Source: Candidatus Wallbacteria bacterium
Lineage (GTDB): Bacteria > Muiribacteriota > JAQTZZ01
Direction of reading: 5' to 3'
Assembly: GCA_028711905.1 (NCBI GenBank)
Contig: JAQTRI010000126.1
Location: 2,676-9,060, forward strand
Length of the DNA: 6,385 bases
Shown here: positions 5,837-6,385 of the stretch, piece by piece
Layout: every line of letters starts with the position of its first letter
Numbering within the stretch: the stretch's first letter is position 1
The notes under the pieces: model-generated
Database searches by the model: none
Seen by the model: only the letters and a program-made list of their open reading frames with translations
What the model was told of the DNA's origin: nothing
Translations under genes and position numbers: made by a program

Positions 5837-5865
5837 AATATAACACAAATCAAAACAAAAGGCAA
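5837..5865 (-). promoter_or_regulatory. Sigma70-type extended -10 promoter for DUF4402 subunit copy 2
   Basis: On the minus strand TTGCCT (5860-5865) is 17 bp from TATATT (5837-5842), and TGT directly precedes the -10 box, making an extended element. Transcription would start near 5830, about 46 bases before the ATG. The spacer is rich in T runs, a common property of active promoters. Confidence 0.65.
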
Positions 5866-5903
5866 GTATGTGCGAAAAGCGATGTGGGACAGGGGAACAG
5901 GAA

Positions 5904-5932
5904 GTAGGGGCGAATAATTATTCGCCCGAATG
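5904..5932. repeat. REP-like hairpin repeat, copy B
   Basis: This is a 29-bp copy of the unit at 3605-3633, in the same orientation, differing only at two loop bases (AATT for AACC). That makes 5908-5927 (GGGCGAAT, AATT, ATTCGCCC) a perfect 20-bp palindrome. It sits upstream of the subunit-2 promoter and 60 bp downstream of the partial subunit gene. Confidence 0.88.
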
Positions 5933-5959
5933 GTAATGGGTAACAGGTAATTGGTAATG
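5932..5959. repeat. Tandem heptamer array GGTAAYN, four units
   Basis: The units are GGTAATG, GGTAACA, GGTAATT and GGTAATG, starting on the last base of hairpin copy B. The sequence differs from the CAGTRAA array at 3547-3606, but the unit length and attachment to the same hairpin are the same. The minus-strand frame through it gives a meaningless ITNYLLPIT peptide. Confidence 0.8.
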
Positions 5960-5992
5960 TGCAGGGTAGAACAATTCCGCATATCCTTTTCC

Positions 5993-6385
5993 TCAATAAC
6001 TGACAGTCAGTCTGTTGGTGCCTGTATATGTTCCAGGGGGCTTGCCGACAGTAATCACGGTTTGCGCGCCGATATACAGATCCATCACCCCTGGGGACGG
6101 GAAAACAAAGGAATGAGGCAGGGCGAACGGACCTGATGATCCGTCTCCCACACGGAAATTATCGACAGTCAGATTGTTACCGCCTGATGTCATGGTGATG
6201 GAGGAGTTCTGCAGGCTGACATTGAACACCTGAGCATCGGCACCGTCTGTTGTGAAATGGGCTGAAATTCCTCCGTAAGCGTTGGATGTGTCGTCAGCTG
6301 TGACTGTAATGGTCTGGTCTCCCTGCAGCGGTAAAGGGGAGGCGATCGAGCCAAAAGACAAGTCGCGTCTTTTGTTGAGCACCAT
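5993..6385 (-). CDS. DUF4402-type pilin-like fibre subunit, copy 3 (5' end beyond the right edge)
   Basis: The visible 130 residues form most of a DUF4402 domain: DLSFGSI at the start, a DQTITVTADDT strand, GGISAHFTTDGADAQ, FRVGDGSSG, and the C-terminal DLYIGAQTVITVGKPPGTYT followed by LTVSY. The last-strand Tyr is the final residue. An ATG codon falls exactly on the window edge, but no signal peptide follows it. In family members the DLxFGxI motif comes after a leader and first strand, so I read this Met as internal and the gene as truncated by the window. It keeps the closest match to the canonical family (DLSFG) but is more distant from copies 1 and 2, and has no cysteine in the visible part. 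It is probably another subunit of the same fibre; its promoter and N-terminus are not visible. Confidence 0.75.
   Translation of the reverse strand: MVLNKRRDLSFGSIASPLPLQGDQTITVTADDTSNAYGGISAHFTTDGADAQVFNVSLQNSSITMTSGGNNLTVDNFRVGDGSSGPFALPHSFVFPSPGVMDLYIGAQTVITVGKPPGTYTGTNRLTVSY

Noticed and set aside
5794..5982. A 62-residue minus-strand open frame
   Set aside because: It crosses a heptamer array, a palindrome and the subunit-2 promoter; its sequence is repeat-derived.

Overview
The window reads as a piece of a diderm (Gram-negative) bacterial chromosome with roughly balanced base composition. Every gene I can support lies on the minus strand, so transcription runs from position 6385 towards 1. 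No feature identifies the species. The evidence for an outer membrane is a probable Kdo-modification operon (Kdo is a lipopolysaccharide core sugar) next to exported pilin-like proteins and periplasmic chaperones.

The right-hand part (about 2738-6385) holds a surface-fibre gene set. In transcription order it contains: a 5'-truncated DUF4402-type subunit (5993-6385); a complete DUF4402 subunit (5292-5783); a PapD-like periplasmic chaperone (4377-5162); a second complete DUF4402 subunit (3786-4259); and a second, paralogous chaperone (2738-3532). The order subunit-chaperone-subunit-chaperone looks like a duplicated two-gene module with an extra subunit upstream. The complete proteins all begin with signal peptides. 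The subunits end in the Tyr-terminated last strand expected of donor-strand-exchange pilins. No usher or tip adhesin is present, so any outer-membrane assembly platform must be encoded elsewhere. Three of the genes have a sigma70-like promoter directly upstream, and a good intrinsic terminator separates one subunit from its chaperone. This suggests that each gene's expression is set separately.

Two intergenic gaps of the fibre region, each following a subunit gene, hold dispersed repeats: hairpin (REP-like) units starting GTAGRG, joined to tandem 7-bp repeats. The larger cluster (3547-3780) fills the gap between the second subunit and its chaperone and runs almost to the chaperone start codon, which has no visible Shine-Dalgarno sequence.

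The left-hand part (1-2727) is a compact three-gene operon with its own promoter (TTGACA, 17-bp spacer, TATGTT). It encodes a KdnB-like iron-dependent alcohol dehydrogenase, a DegT-family PLP aminotransferase with a KdnA-like role, and the first 126 residues of a nucleotide-sugar cytidylyltransferase. Together these suggest oxidation of Kdo at C8, transamination to 8-amino-Kdo (Kdo8N), and CMP activation for incorporation into lipopolysaccharide. The pathway assignment rests mainly on the strong KdnB resemblance; the other two roles are inferred from context.
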